The translations under genes were made by a program, and so were the position numbers. From the NCBI GenBank assembly GCA_000702025.1, contig JNKJ01000014.1, forward strand, positions 124,001-188,000: 64,000 bases of DNA, read 5' to 3'. Positions 33,964-42,765 of this stretch are shown here, piece by piece; positions within the stretch are counted from its first letter, which is position 1; every line of letters starts with the position of its first letter. The notes below the pieces were generated by a model, which made no database searches, was not told the origin of the DNA, and saw only the letters and a list, made by a program, of their open reading frames with translations. The DNA comes from Blautia schinkii DSM 10518 (lineage in GTDB: Bacteria; Bacillota; Clostridia; Lachnospirales; Lachnospiraceae).

Positions 33964-35319
33964 ATGAACAAAGTAATGGAAAAATGGGACGAAATTCTGA
34001 AAATCGTCAAGGCTGAACATGATTTATCTGATGTATCCTTTAAAACCTGGCTGGAGCCGCTGACGGTTTACGAGGTGGTAGGAAATGTTGTCACCATCAT
34101 CGTGCCCTCTGAGCAGGTAGGTTTAAACTACATAAGCAAAAAATATACACTCCCCCTTCAGGTTACCATCAGTGAAGTGACCGGAATGGAGAGCTGTGAG
34201 GTGCGTTTCATTCTTCCTGAAGATGTTCCTGACAAGGATATCACTTCCTATCAGAATCATTCCCAGGATGCACGCTGCGAGGAAGCGCATTTAAACCCAA
34301 AGTATACCTTTGACACCTTTGTGGTGGGCAGCAACAATAAATTTGCCCAGGCAGCCTCACTGGCTGTGGCAGAATCTCCCGGAGATACTTATAATCCGCT
34401 GTTTATTTACGGCGGCGCTGGTTTGGGCAAAACCCACCTCATGCATTCCATTGCTCATTTTATTATTGAACATGACGATAATAGTAAAGTTCTCTACGTC
34501 ACAAGTGAGGAATTTACAAACGAACTGATTGAAACAATCCGAAACGGAAATAATACGGCAATGACCAAATTCCGTGAAAAATACAGAAATATTGACGTTC
34601 TTCTGGTCGACGATATCCAATTTATTATAGGTAAGGAATCTACGCAGGAGGAATTTTTCCATACCTTTAACAGTCTCCATAGTGCTAAGAAACAGATCAT
34701 CATCTCCTCAGATAAACCGCCCAAGGATATGGAAATCCTGGAGGAAAGGTTCCGATCCCGGTTTGAATGGGGCCTGATCGCCGATATTACGCTGCCGGAT
34801 TATGAAACAAGAATGGCAATCCTTCATAAAAAAGAGGAAATGGACGGATATAATATCAGCGAAGATGTTATCAAATACATTGCCAATAATATTAAATCCA
34901 ATATCCGGGAGCTGGAGGGCGCCTTTAATAAGGTCATGGCCTTTGCCAAGCTGGAAAAGAAAGAGGTAACACTTGAGCTGGCTGAACAGGCACTCAAGGA
35001 TATCATTTCCCCGGATGAAAAAAAAGTCATCACTCCCGAATATATCATATCCATGGTGGCAGAGCACTATGATGTAAACGCCTCCGACCTTTCGGGAAAT
35101 AAACGTAACTCCAAGATTGTCACACCACGCCAGGTGGCTATGTATCTTTGCAGAGAAATCATCTCCACCCCGCTTAAGACCATCGGCAAATGTCTTGGAA
35201 ACCGTGACCACACAACCGTCATGCACGGCATTGATAAAATTGAAAAAGAAATAGACAAGGATGATAACCTGCGGAACACCATAGATATATTAAAGAAAAA
35301 GATTAATCCACAGGCTTAA
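33964..35319 (+). CDS. dnaA: Chromosomal replication initiator protein DnaA
   Basis: 451 residues. Domain I (1-80) is followed by a short linker, the AAA+ domain with Walker A GGAGLGKT (150-157) and Walker B LLVDDIQF (213-220), then domain IV with the DNA-binding signature LGNRDHTTVMHGIDKI. It binds the boxes on both sides of the gene and opens the origin. Start MNKVMEKWDE after GGGAGAGACGAAA. Confidence 0.99.
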   Translation: MNKVMEKWDEILKIVKAEHDLSDVSFKTWLEPLTVYEVVGNVVTIIVPSEQVGLNYISKKYTLPLQVTISEVTGMESCEVRFILPEDVPDKDITSYQNHSQDARCEEAHLNPKYTFDTFVVGSNNKFAQAASLAVAESPGDTYNPLFIYGGAGLGKTHLMHSIAHFIIEHDDNSKVLYVTSEEFTNELIETIRNGNNTAMTKFREKYRNIDVLLVDDIQFIIGKESTQEEFFHTFNSLHSAKKQIIISSDKPPKDMEILEERFRSRFEWGLIADITLPDYETRMAILHKKEEMDGYNISEDVIKYIANNIKSNIRELEGAFNKVMAFAKLEKKEVTLELAEQALKDIISPDEKKVITPEYIISMVAEHYDVNASDLSGNKRNSKIVTPRQVAMYLCREIISTPLKTIGKCLGNRDHTTVMHGIDKIEKEIDKDDNLRNTIDILKKKINPQA

Positions 35320-35596
35320 TTAAAATTTCCACATTACTGGTGTATAAGATGTTGATTGAATGTGAATTGATGTGTATAACTTTTCCGGTTAAAAATGGCC
35401 TCAGCGTTGTGCACAACTTATTCACATAGCCCAGCTTGACCTTTACACGAAGTTATCCCACTCCGAAACCCTTGGATTTTATGGGTTAAAGTGAGTTTTT
35501 CACAAATTCACACCCCCTACGGCGGCTACGGCGGATAACTTCTTTAATATCATTTATAAAAAAACCACTTTAACCAGGAAGGGAGTTATACACACT
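35320..35596. other. dnaA-dnaN intergenic region, second part of a bipartite origin
   Basis: Contains DnaA-box-like sequences (TTATTCACA near 35419, GTTATCCCA near 35454, GTGGATAA-like variants) and a GGCGGCTACGGCGGATAAC repeat. In many Firmicutes oriC is split around dnaA and unwinding occurs on one side. No gene present. Confidence 0.6.
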
Positions 35597-36712
35597 ATGA
35601 AAATCATTTGTTCCAAAAACAGCTTATTGAAAAGCGTCAACATTTCATTAAAAGCAGTGGCATCCAAAACAACCATGCCCATACTTGAATGTATTCTTAT
35701 AGATGCATCAACGAATCAGATTAAATTTACCACCAACGATATGGAACTGGGGATCGAAACCATTGTCGAAGGACATATCGAAGAGAAGGGTATGATTGCC
35801 TTAGATGCTAAAATCTTCTATGAGATCATACGTAGACTCCCGGACAATGATGTAACCATTAAAACTGACGATAAACTCACAGCTACCATCACATGTGAAA
35901 AAGCTAAATTTAATATTCCAGGTAAATCAGGAGAGGATTTTGCTTATTTGCCAATTATTGAGAGAGAAGAAGCACTTACAATCTCACAATATACTTTAAA
36001 GGAAATGATTCGTCAGACAATATTCTCAATTGCAGTCAACGAAAACAACAAATTAATGACTGGTGAGCTGTTTGAAATCAAGGATAATTGTCTGAAAGTT
36101 GTTTCTCTTGATGGGCACCGTATTTCTATCCGCCGTATGCCTCTGAAAAGAGAGTACTCTGACCGCAAGGTAGTTGTACCTGGTAAGACGTTGAACGAAA
36201 TCAGTAAAATCCTTTCCGGTGAGATGGATGACCAAGTAAGCATTTTCTTTACAAAGAATCATGTTTTGTTTGAATTTGACCAGACAATGGTACTCTCCAG
36301 ACTGATCGAGGGCGAATATTTCCGTATTGACCAGATGCTCTCCAGCGATTATGAGACAAAGCTTTCCATCAATAAAAAAGAATTCCTGGATTGTATTGAC
36401 CGTGCCACACTGCTCGTAAGAGAAGGGGAAAAGAAGCCGATCATTATTCATATCACAGATAATAAGATGGAGCTTAAAATTGATTCTGCCATGGGTTCCA
36501 TGAATGAAGATATTGATATCGAGAAGGATGGAAAAGATATTTTAATTGGATTTAATCCAAAATTCCTCATTGATGCCCTGAAGGTTATTGATGATGAATC
36601 CATTACCATTTATTTAGTCAATCCGAAGGCTCCGTGCTTTATCCGGGACGAAGAGGAAAATTACACGTATTTGATTCTGCCTGTAAATATTAACCAGAAT
36701 CAGGCAAGATAA
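35597..36712 (+). CDS. dnaN: DNA polymerase III beta sliding clamp
   Basis: 371 residues, MKIICSKNSLLKSVNISLKAVASKTTMPILECILI, with three clamp domains. Conserved points are SLDGHRI and the C-terminal PVNINQNQAR. The usual PMRL tail is replaced by ILPVNINQ, a common clostridial variant. It forms the homodimeric ring that tethers polymerase. The ribosome site AGGAAGGGAG lies about 14 bp before the ATG. Confidence 0.98.
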   Translation: MKIICSKNSLLKSVNISLKAVASKTTMPILECILIDASTNQIKFTTNDMELGIETIVEGHIEEKGMIALDAKIFYEIIRRLPDNDVTIKTDDKLTATITCEKAKFNIPGKSGEDFAYLPIIEREEALTISQYTLKEMIRQTIFSIAVNENNKLMTGELFEIKDNCLKVVSLDGHRISIRRMPLKREYSDRKVVVPGKTLNEISKILSGEMDDQVSIFFTKNHVLFEFDQTMVLSRLIEGEYFRIDQMLSSDYETKLSINKKEFLDCIDRATLLVREGEKKPIIIHITDNKMELKIDSAMGSMNEDIDIEKDGKDILIGFNPKFLIDALKVIDDESITIYLVNPKAPCFIRDEEENYTYLILPVNINQNQAR

Positions 36713-36720
36713 GGAGTTTT

Positions 36721-36930
36721 ATGTTGGAGATTAAGATTAGAGACGAGTTCATCAAGCTTGGTCAGGCACTTAAACTGGCAGGTGTAGTGGAGGACGGTGT
36801 GGAGGCTAAGTACGTCATAACTGACGGACTTGTGAAGGTAAACGGCGAGGTAGATGAGAGACGCGGCCGTAAGGTTTATGAAGGAGATATTATTTCCTAT
36901 GACGGAAAGGAAATTAAAGTAATCAGGTGA
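36721..36930 (+). CDS. yaaA: S4-domain RNA-binding protein YaaA
   Basis: 69 residues. DEFIKLGQALKLAGVVEDGVEAKYVITDGLVKVNGEVDERRGRKVYEGD is a complete S4 domain. It is a regular member of the dnaA-dnaN-yaaA-recF operon; it probably binds structured RNA, and in B. subtilis it has been linked to ribosome assembly. AAGGAGTTTT precedes the ATG. Confidence 0.95.
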   Translation: MLEIKIRDEFIKLGQALKLAGVVEDGVEAKYVITDGLVKVNGEVDERRGRKVYEGDIISYDGKEIKVIR

Positions 36931-36934
36931 CGGG

Positions 36935-38026
36935 ATGTATATTGAATCCATTCAATTAAAGAATTTCCGGAATTATGAGACCCTGGAAATGGAATTTGAC
37001 AAGGGCACGAATATCCTATACGGCGATAATGCACAGGGGAAGACCAATATACTTGAGGCTATTTATCTCTGTGGTACAACGAAATCCCATAAAGGCAGCA
37101 AGGATAAAGAAATCATTCGTTTTCATGAGGACGAATCTCATATTCGTATGATGGTGAATAAAGATGAAATGTCCTATAAGATTGATATGCACCTCAGAAA
37201 AAATAAGGCAAAAGGCGCGGCCATCAATGGTCTGCCCATAAAAAAAGCCAGGGAATTGTTTGGTGTTGTAAATTTGGTGTTTTTTTCTCCTGAGGACTTG
37301 AATATCATTAAGAATGGACCGGGGGAGAGGCGGAGATTTCTTGATCTGGAGCTCTGCCAGTTAGACAAGCTCTACCTTACTGACCTGGCCAGCTATAATC
37401 ATATTGTAAACCAGAGAAATAAGCTTTTGAAGGACCTTTATGTAAATCCAAGGCTTCGGGAAACTCTTGATGTCTGGGATATCCAGATGGTGAGCTACGG
37501 AGAAAAAATCATCGAGAAGCGCAGGCAGTTTGTGGAGGAGCTGAATGAGATCATCCATGAAATCCACAGTAATCTTACAGGCGGACTTGAGCATCTTGAG
37601 GTGATTTATGAGCCAAGCGTGGAGAGTCATGATTTTGCCGCCGCGCTTGTTCGTAATAAGGACAGGGATACGCGGATGAAGCTTACCTCGGTGGGGCCTC
37701 ACAGGGATGACTTCTGTGTGGTGGCTGAGGGGATTGATATCCGTAAGTACGGTTCCCAGGGCCAGCAGCGTACGGCAGCGCTTTCTCTGAAGCTTTCGGA
37801 GATTTACCTTGTGAAGAGAAAAATAAAGGATACCCCGGTGCTTTTGCTGGATGATGTACTATCTGAACTTGACAGCAGCCGTCAGACTTATCTGCTTGAC
37901 AGTATCCACGATATACAGACTTTGATCACCTGTACAGGACTTGATGAGTTTATCAGCCATCAATTCCAGATCAATAAGGTTTTTCAGGTGGTAAAGGGTG
38001 AGGTTTATCTGCCTTACCAGAAGTGA
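36935..38026 (+). CDS. recF: DNA replication and repair protein RecF
   Basis: 363 residues, MYIESIQLKNFRNYETLEMEF with Walker A GDNAQGKT (30-37), ABC-like signature YGSQGQQRTAALSLKL and Walker B LLLDDVLSELD. It loads RecA at gaps together with RecO and RecR. It overlaps nothing but is only 4 bp from yaaA. Unusually gyrB does not follow. Confidence 0.98.
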   Translation: MYIESIQLKNFRNYETLEMEFDKGTNILYGDNAQGKTNILEAIYLCGTTKSHKGSKDKEIIRFHEDESHIRMMVNKDEMSYKIDMHLRKNKAKGAAINGLPIKKARELFGVVNLVFFSPEDLNIIKNGPGERRRFLDLELCQLDKLYLTDLASYNHIVNQRNKLLKDLYVNPRLRETLDVWDIQMVSYGEKIIEKRRQFVEELNEIIHEIHSNLTGGLEHLEVIYEPSVESHDFAAALVRNKDRDTRMKLTSVGPHRDDFCVVAEGIDIRKYGSQGQQRTAALSLKLSEIYLVKRKIKDTPVLLLDDVLSELDSSRQTYLLDSIHDIQTLITCTGLDEFISHQFQINKVFQVVKGEVYLPYQK

Positions 38027-38057
38027 ATTTTTTTGCGCAGATGAAGCAATTAGTGTT

Positions 38058-38086
38058 TTGACAAGTATTATGGCTTATGTTAAACT
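38058..38086 (+). promoter_or_regulatory. Promoter of the TPR/P-loop gene
   Basis: TTGACA, 17-bp spacer, TAAACT, about 20-30 bp before the start codon. It shows the gene is transcribed separately from the dnaA operon. Confidence 0.75.
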
Positions 38087-38104
38087 GTTTCTAACTATGG
38101 AAAG

Positions 38105-40765
38105 TTGGTGAATACATTGGACAAAGAGGAATTTCGGATCAAACTGGAAGAAATTAATCACTTAGTGGAGCAACAGGACTATAAGGGTGCAATGAATGTA
38201 GTTGACAGCATTGACTGGCGCCGTGTAAAAAATGTCCATACCTTATGCGTAGTGGGTGAGATTTACGCTGCCAATAAACGCTATGAGGACAGTAAAGAAA
38301 TTTTTCTTCTGGCTTATCACAGAGCCCCGATCGGTAAAAACATTCTTTACCGCCTGATTGAAGTTTCCCTGAAAATGGGGGATATTGATGAAGCCATGGA
38401 ATTCTTTGAGGAATTTATGGAAGTGGCCCCCAATGATAATACGCAGTATATCCTAAAATACAAGATATATAAGGCTAAACGTTCTTCTCTCAATGAGCAG
38501 ATTAAGATTCTCGAGGAATATAAAGAAAAAGAGTTCACGGAGAGATGGTCTTATGAGCTGGCCAAGCTTTATTATAAGGCCGGAGATAAGGAAAAATGTC
38601 TGGATGTCTGTAATGAAATCGTGCTCTGGTTCAGCGAGGGCAAATACGTAATGAAAGCCCTTGATCTGAAGATGCGTATGGGTGCCCTTACCGGTGCTGA
38701 GAAAGAGAAGTATGAGCAGCAGTTCATTCCGAAGCTGATTACTCCGGAGGAGGCTAAGGCTCTCAAGCAGAGCAGCAGCGAGCCGGAGGAAGTGCAGGCA
38801 GCAGCTCCTGGAAGCAGTGCGTCTCTTTCTGAGTATAAGGATGACGATACCAGGATTGACAGTATCCGTATCAATGACGAGAGTGTTCTAAACAGTGCCG
38901 AGAGCCTGCAGGATAAAATATCCAAAGGTATCCGGGATATTTTCGGCGGTAAGAAGAAAGACGAAGAGGATGAGTCTGATGAGGAAGGAATGTCCATGGA
39001 AGATGAGGATGTTCAGGAGGAAATGCTCAGAAGCTCATCATCAGATCAAGAATATGACAATGTGCCTGACCTCGAACCTGAGGGAGCAAAGCCAATGCGC
39101 ACACAGACTGCAGATACAGGAGTTCAGACTGAGAAGCCGGATTTCTCTGCAACTATGAAAATGCCGGAGCTTAAGATTCCCGAATCTATGAAGAATGTGG
39201 ATTTAAAGGATGCTCTGGTAACACCGGAGATTCCGATGCCGAGTACAGTTTCCGGAAGCTTTGGGGAAACGGAGGAAGGTGCGGATGATAAGTCAGACTT
39301 TTCCTTTAATCTTGAAGATACGATTTTGGCGGCAGCTTCAGCCCAGGGGATTGAGATTCCGGACGGACCTGTGACAGGAGGCAAGACTGAGCCAGCCGAA
39401 TCTACAGAAGAATTGACAGAAGATTCCGCTACGGAACCAGTTTATGAACCTGAGGAAGAGCAGGAAGAGATTGTAAGCGAGTATGTAAAAGAAGAGTCTT
39501 TACCTCCAGCTATGGAAGAAGCTTTTGAAGAAGAGGCCGCCAATGATACGGAAGAGGATGAGGACGAAAGAGACAATGCCGCAAATATGGGTACAATTCC
39601 CCGTTTAGAGGAAGAAGAGATTCTTACCGAGGAGGATCTGCAGCAGGCTGAGGCAGAATTTCTCCATGGTCCTGCCCCAAAGATTCCATCTTTAGAACCG
39701 GAAGAATTCATGCCACAGGAAATTCCTTCTAAGAATAAAAAAGATTTGTCCCAGCTTGATGATGATGAGTTTATTGCAAACTTCCTCAAGCAGGAGGTAG
39801 AGAAGGAAGGCGAAGAGGCAGAAAAAAATATACAGATGGCTGTCCAGTCAGTCCCGAAACAAGCGAAACAGCCAAAACAGTCAAAACAGCCGATACAAGA
39901 GCCGGTTATTGAAAAGAAGCCTCTCACAGAAGAGGAAAAGCTCGAGCAGTTTATTGAGTCCATCCAGCCTAAGGTGGAGAGAGATCCCCTTGATATTGTT
40001 CCCAGAGAGAAAGAACTGAGTGACGATGAGAAAAAGCTCTTTACATACTTTGTAAAGGTGCCTGGCATGAAGGAACAGTTGATCAATACCTTGTGTGATG
40101 TACAGTCTGCCGCAGCAGATAAGACCTCTAAGACAGGAAATATCATTGTTATGGGCGGCCGCGAGACTGGTAAAACAAGGCTTATTTCCGGTTTGATTCC
40201 GGCAATCTGTAAAGAACTTAATCTGGAGGCTTCTAAAGTAGCATATGTTTTTGCAGACCAGATCAATGGCAAGGATATTGCTAAGATTGTGGGCAAATTG
40301 GCAGGCGGCTTCCTGGTAATCGAGAATGCGAACCAGCTTACGCAGGAAACTGTGGACCAGCTTGACAAGGCTATGGAATTCCGCACCGACGGACTGACCG
40401 TAATAATCGAGGATGAGAAAATAGGAATGAGAAAGCTCATTGCCAGATTTCCTAAATTTGCAAAAAAATTCACCTCGATGATAAACATACCTGTGTTTAC
40501 GAACGATGAATTAGTTAATTTTGCAAGAGTATATACAAAAGAAAATGGTTATACCATTGATCAGATGGGAATGCTTGCCCTGTATAATCTCATTGGTATC
40601 AACCAGAAAGAGGACGAACCGATGAACATCGGCGCAGTCAAGGAGCTGGTAGACACGGCAATTGCCAGATCACAGGGAGGAATCCGCAAGCTTAAACGGA
40701 ACTTCTCCAAGAAACGCACAGACCGCGACGGATATATTGTTCTTTATGAAAAAGATTTTAGTTAA
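38105..40765 (+). CDS. TPR-repeat / acidic linker / P-loop NTPase fusion protein
   Basis: About 886 residues, no named family recognised. Residues 1-200 are tetratricopeptide-like helical repeats (LCVVGEIYAANKRYEDSKEIFLLAYHRAP; IEVSLKMGDIDEAMEFFEEFMEVAPND; YELAKLYYKAGDKEKCLDVC). Residues about 225-640 are a disordered, strongly acidic Glu/Pro/Ser linker. Residues about 650-886 form an AAA-like NTPase with Walker A GGRETGKT (684-691), Walker B-like GGFLVIENAN and an Arg-rich segment (GMRKLIARFPKF). Start uncertain: TTG at 38105, GTG at 38108 or TTG at 38117. It occupies the place after recF where gyrB is normally found. It is soluble, with no signal. Perhaps a scaffold ATPase; the substrate is unknown. 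Confidence 0.85.
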   Translation: MVNTLDKEEFRIKLEEINHLVEQQDYKGAMNVVDSIDWRRVKNVHTLCVVGEIYAANKRYEDSKEIFLLAYHRAPIGKNILYRLIEVSLKMGDIDEAMEFFEEFMEVAPNDNTQYILKYKIYKAKRSSLNEQIKILEEYKEKEFTERWSYELAKLYYKAGDKEKCLDVCNEIVLWFSEGKYVMKALDLKMRMGALTGAEKEKYEQQFIPKLITPEEAKALKQSSSEPEEVQAAAPGSSASLSEYKDDDTRIDSIRINDESVLNSAESLQDKISKGIRDIFGGKKKDEEDESDEEGMSMEDEDVQEEMLRSSSSDQEYDNVPDLEPEGAKPMRTQTADTGVQTEKPDFSATMKMPELKIPESMKNVDLKDALVTPEIPMPSTVSGSFGETEEGADDKSDFSFNLEDTILAAASAQGIEIPDGPVTGGKTEPAESTEELTEDSATEPVYEPEEEQEEIVSEYVKEESLPPAMEEAFEEEAANDTEEDEDERDNAANMGTIPRLEEEEILTEEDLQQAEAEFLHGPAPKIPSLEPEEFMPQEIPSKNKKDLSQLDDDEFIANFLKQEVEKEGEEAEKNIQMAVQSVPKQAKQPKQSKQPIQEPVIEKKPLTEEEKLEQFIESIQPKVERDPLDIVPREKELSDDEKKLFTYFVKVPGMKEQLINTLCDVQSAAADKTSKTGNIIVMGGRETGKTRLISGLIPAICKELNLEASKVAYVFADQINGKDIAKIVGKLAGGFLVIENANQLTQETVDQLDKAMEFRTDGLTVIIEDEKIGMRKLIARFPKFAKKFTSMINIPVFTNDELVNFARVYTKENGYTIDQMGMLALYNLIGINQKEDEPMNIGAVKELVDTAIARSQGGIRKLKRNFSKKRTDRDGYIVLYEKDFS

Positions 40766-40820
40766 GTGAAATATCCTGCAGCGAGTAAGCAGGAATAAAA
40801 ATGAAAAGGAAGTAAAAATT

Positions 40821-41684
40821 ATGACCAGACCTTATCTAGGAAACCCAAAGTATACCATTGAAGTCCTTCAAAAGTATGATTTTGTTTTCCAGAAAAGGTT
40901 TGGTCAAAATTTTTTGATCGACACCCACGTTCTGGAGAAAATCATAGACGCGTCAGAGATTACAAAGGATGATTTCGTGCTGGAAATCGGTCCGGGAATC
41001 GGCACCATGACCCAATACCTGGCAGAAACTGCCCACGAAGTAGCCGCAGTGGAAATAGACAAAGCTCTGATTCCTATCCTGAAAGATACCCTCAAAGAAT
41101 GGGACAATGTGACCGTAATCAATGACGATATCCTGAAAGTTGACATCCGAAAGCTTGCTTTGGAAAAAAATGAAGGCCGTCCCATCAAGGTAGTGGCAAA
41201 CCTGCCCTATTACATCACAACTCCCATTATCATGGGCTTATTCGAGAACCATGTACCCATGGAGTCCATAACCATCATGGTACAGAAAGAAGTAGCCGAA
41301 CGAATGCAGGTAGGTCCCGGAACCAAGGACTACGGCGCCCTTTCCCTGGCTGTCCAATACTACGCCAAGCCAAAGATTGTAGCTAACGTCCCACCAAACT
41401 GTTTCATGCCCCGCCCAAAAGTAGGCAGCGCAGTCATCCGCCTGGACCGCTACAAAACCCCACCCGTACAAGTCAAAGACGAAAAACTAATGTTCCGGAT
41501 TATCAGAGCTTCATTTAATCAAAGACGAAAAACTCTGGTAAACTCCCTAAAAAACAGCCCGGAGCTAAATTTTACAAAGGACCAAATAGAAGAAGCTATC
41601 AGTGCTTGTGGTTTCTCATTAAATATAAGGGGAGAAGCACTAACCCTGCAGCAATTTGCAGAATTGTCCAATTCAATCAATTAA
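40821..41684 (+). CDS. rsmA: 16S rRNA dimethyladenosine transferase RsmA (KsgA)
   Basis: 287 residues. FGQNFLIDTHVLEKII, the SAM motif VLEIGPGIGTMT (from residue 53), NDDILKVD, catalytic NLPYYITTPI, and the C-terminal PRPKVGSAVIRL block. It dimethylates A1518 and A1519 of 16S rRNA, a late step in 30S maturation. AAGGAAG precedes the ATG. Confidence 0.98.
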   Translation: MTRPYLGNPKYTIEVLQKYDFVFQKRFGQNFLIDTHVLEKIIDASEITKDDFVLEIGPGIGTMTQYLAETAHEVAAVEIDKALIPILKDTLKEWDNVTVINDDILKVDIRKLALEKNEGRPIKVVANLPYYITTPIIMGLFENHVPMESITIMVQKEVAERMQVGPGTKDYGALSLAVQYYAKPKIVANVPPNCFMPRPKVGSAVIRLDRYKTPPVQVKDEKLMFRIIRASFNQRRKTLVNSLKNSPELNFTKDQIEEAISACGFSLNIRGEALTLQQFAELSNSIN

Positions 41685-41689
41685 GAAAA

Positions 41690-41726
41690 TAAAAAACACC
41701 CGGTGGCTAGGCGGGTGTTTTTTATT
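41690..41726 (+). terminator. Terminator after rsmA
   Basis: AAAAAACACCCG...CGGGTGTTTTTT stem-loop with a T run, immediately after the rsmA stop. Confidence 0.95.
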
Positions 41727-41765
41727 ATTTCTCGAATTTTTTATTTTAAAAGGAAGGAGAGTCGA

Positions 41766-41782
41766 TTACCTCTATGAGGTAA
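41766..41782 (+). promoter_or_regulatory. Hairpin sequestering a ribosome-binding site
   Basis: TTACCTC-TAT-GAGGTAA, a perfect 7-bp stem. Its 3' arm GAGGTAA is the only ribosome site in front of the 21-codon frame at 41790. Confidence 0.45.
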
Positions 41783-41789
41783 CCAACAT

Positions 41790-41855
41790 ATGAAAAAGAA
41801 ATTTTATAAAAATAATGTTGGCTGTATTATTTTTATGGTATTAGTATATCCATAA
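41790..41855 (+). CDS. Possible 21-residue hydrophobic peptide
   Basis: MKKKFYKNNVGCIIFMVLVYP: a basic N terminus then a short hydrophobic stretch, as in small membrane peptides or type I toxins. ATG is 8 bases after GAGGTAA. It lies in the 370-bp interval between rsmA and the DUF1002-like gene. The remainder of that interval is AT-rich with no other feature. Chance occurrence is quite possible. Confidence 0.25.
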   Translation: MKKKFYKNNVGCIIFMVLVYP

Positions 41856-42057
41856 ATTATGATGTATTCGTGTGTAACTTGTGAAATATTAATGAACGAA
41901 TGTCGAATGTTTTGTGAATAACCACCATTTCCCAGAATTTCAATAGAATGATTATAGAATTTTTATAGAAATTTTACAGCTGTATTTGTGGGATATGTTA
42001 TAATTAGGAGGCAATTTGGAAGTATTGTCATTAAGAAAATGAATAGGAGGTTTTATT

Positions 42058-42501
42058 ATGATGATAAAAAAATTAACAGCGATTATGATCGCAGGTGTGG
42101 TTGCCTGTACAGCGCCGGTGTCTGTAATGGCTGCGGAGAGCACTTCACAGACAGCATTTATGGAGGATGAGCTGGACTCTCTTCTTTCTGATCCGGATAA
42201 GGCAGTGGATGTGATCATGTATGTGAAGGAGCTTGTGGACCAGCAGGAGGTTTCCGATGAGGAGGTTGACCAAGCCATTGATATGGCAGCGGAGCATTTC
42301 CAGATTACCATCTCAGACGAAGATAAAGAGAAACTGATAGATCTCTTCCAAAAGTTTAAGGATTTGGAATTTGACGAAGAAGAACTACGCAGTAATGTCA
42401 AAAAAGTCTATGAAAAAATGGACGAGTGGGGCGTAGGTAAGGATGATGTAAAGAATTTTCTGGAAAAGGGTATTGATTTCGTGAAAAGTCTGTTTGAATA
42501 A
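42058..42501 (+). CDS. Secreted helical protein, DUF1002-like
   Basis: 147 residues. Signal peptide MMIKKLTAIMIAGVVACTAPVSVMA with predicted cleavage after AMA-type MA|AE. The mature part is acidic and all-helical; HFQITISDEDKEKLIDLFQKFKDLEFD...VKKVYEKMDEWG resembles the C-terminal repeat of DUF1002 proteins, which are longer. ATAGGAGG seven bases before the ATG. It is probably exported outside the membrane; function unknown. Confidence 0.75.
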   Translation: MMIKKLTAIMIAGVVACTAPVSVMAAESTSQTAFMEDELDSLLSDPDKAVDVIMYVKELVDQQEVSDEEVDQAIDMAAEHFQITISDEDKEKLIDLFQKFKDLEFDEEELRSNVKKVYEKMDEWGVGKDDVKNFLEKGIDFVKSLFE

Positions 42502-42732
42502 GTGGGACAGAGTATACAAATCATACAACGATAAAGAGGTAAAGTGAAAAGAAGTATGTGTTAATGTAATAAAAAACAGCTAAAATAACGAAGAAATTTG
42601 TGCAAATGAACAATAATTTACTCTTTGTTCATATTTTGTACATAATTAATTGGTATGATATACCTAGTTCGGAAGAACTCACAAAAGACGTTGTAATGGT
42701 ATCATTACACATAAAATTTTTTCATAATAATT

Positions 42733-42756
42733 GCCCCGGTAAACCACTGCCGGGGC
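42733..42756 (-). terminator. Hairpin downstream of the alarmone synthetase gene
   Basis: GCCCCGG...CCGGGGC stem followed on the minus strand by AATTATTATG. The T tract is poor, so termination is plausible but weak. Confidence 0.5.
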
Positions 42757-42765
42757 ACTCCTCGT

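Noticed and set aside
39442..40488. 348-codon minus-strand Ser-rich frame opposite the TPR/P-loop gene
   Set aside because: It is the antisense of a Glu/acidic-rich coding region, which gives Ser/Phe-rich artefacts; no start signal.
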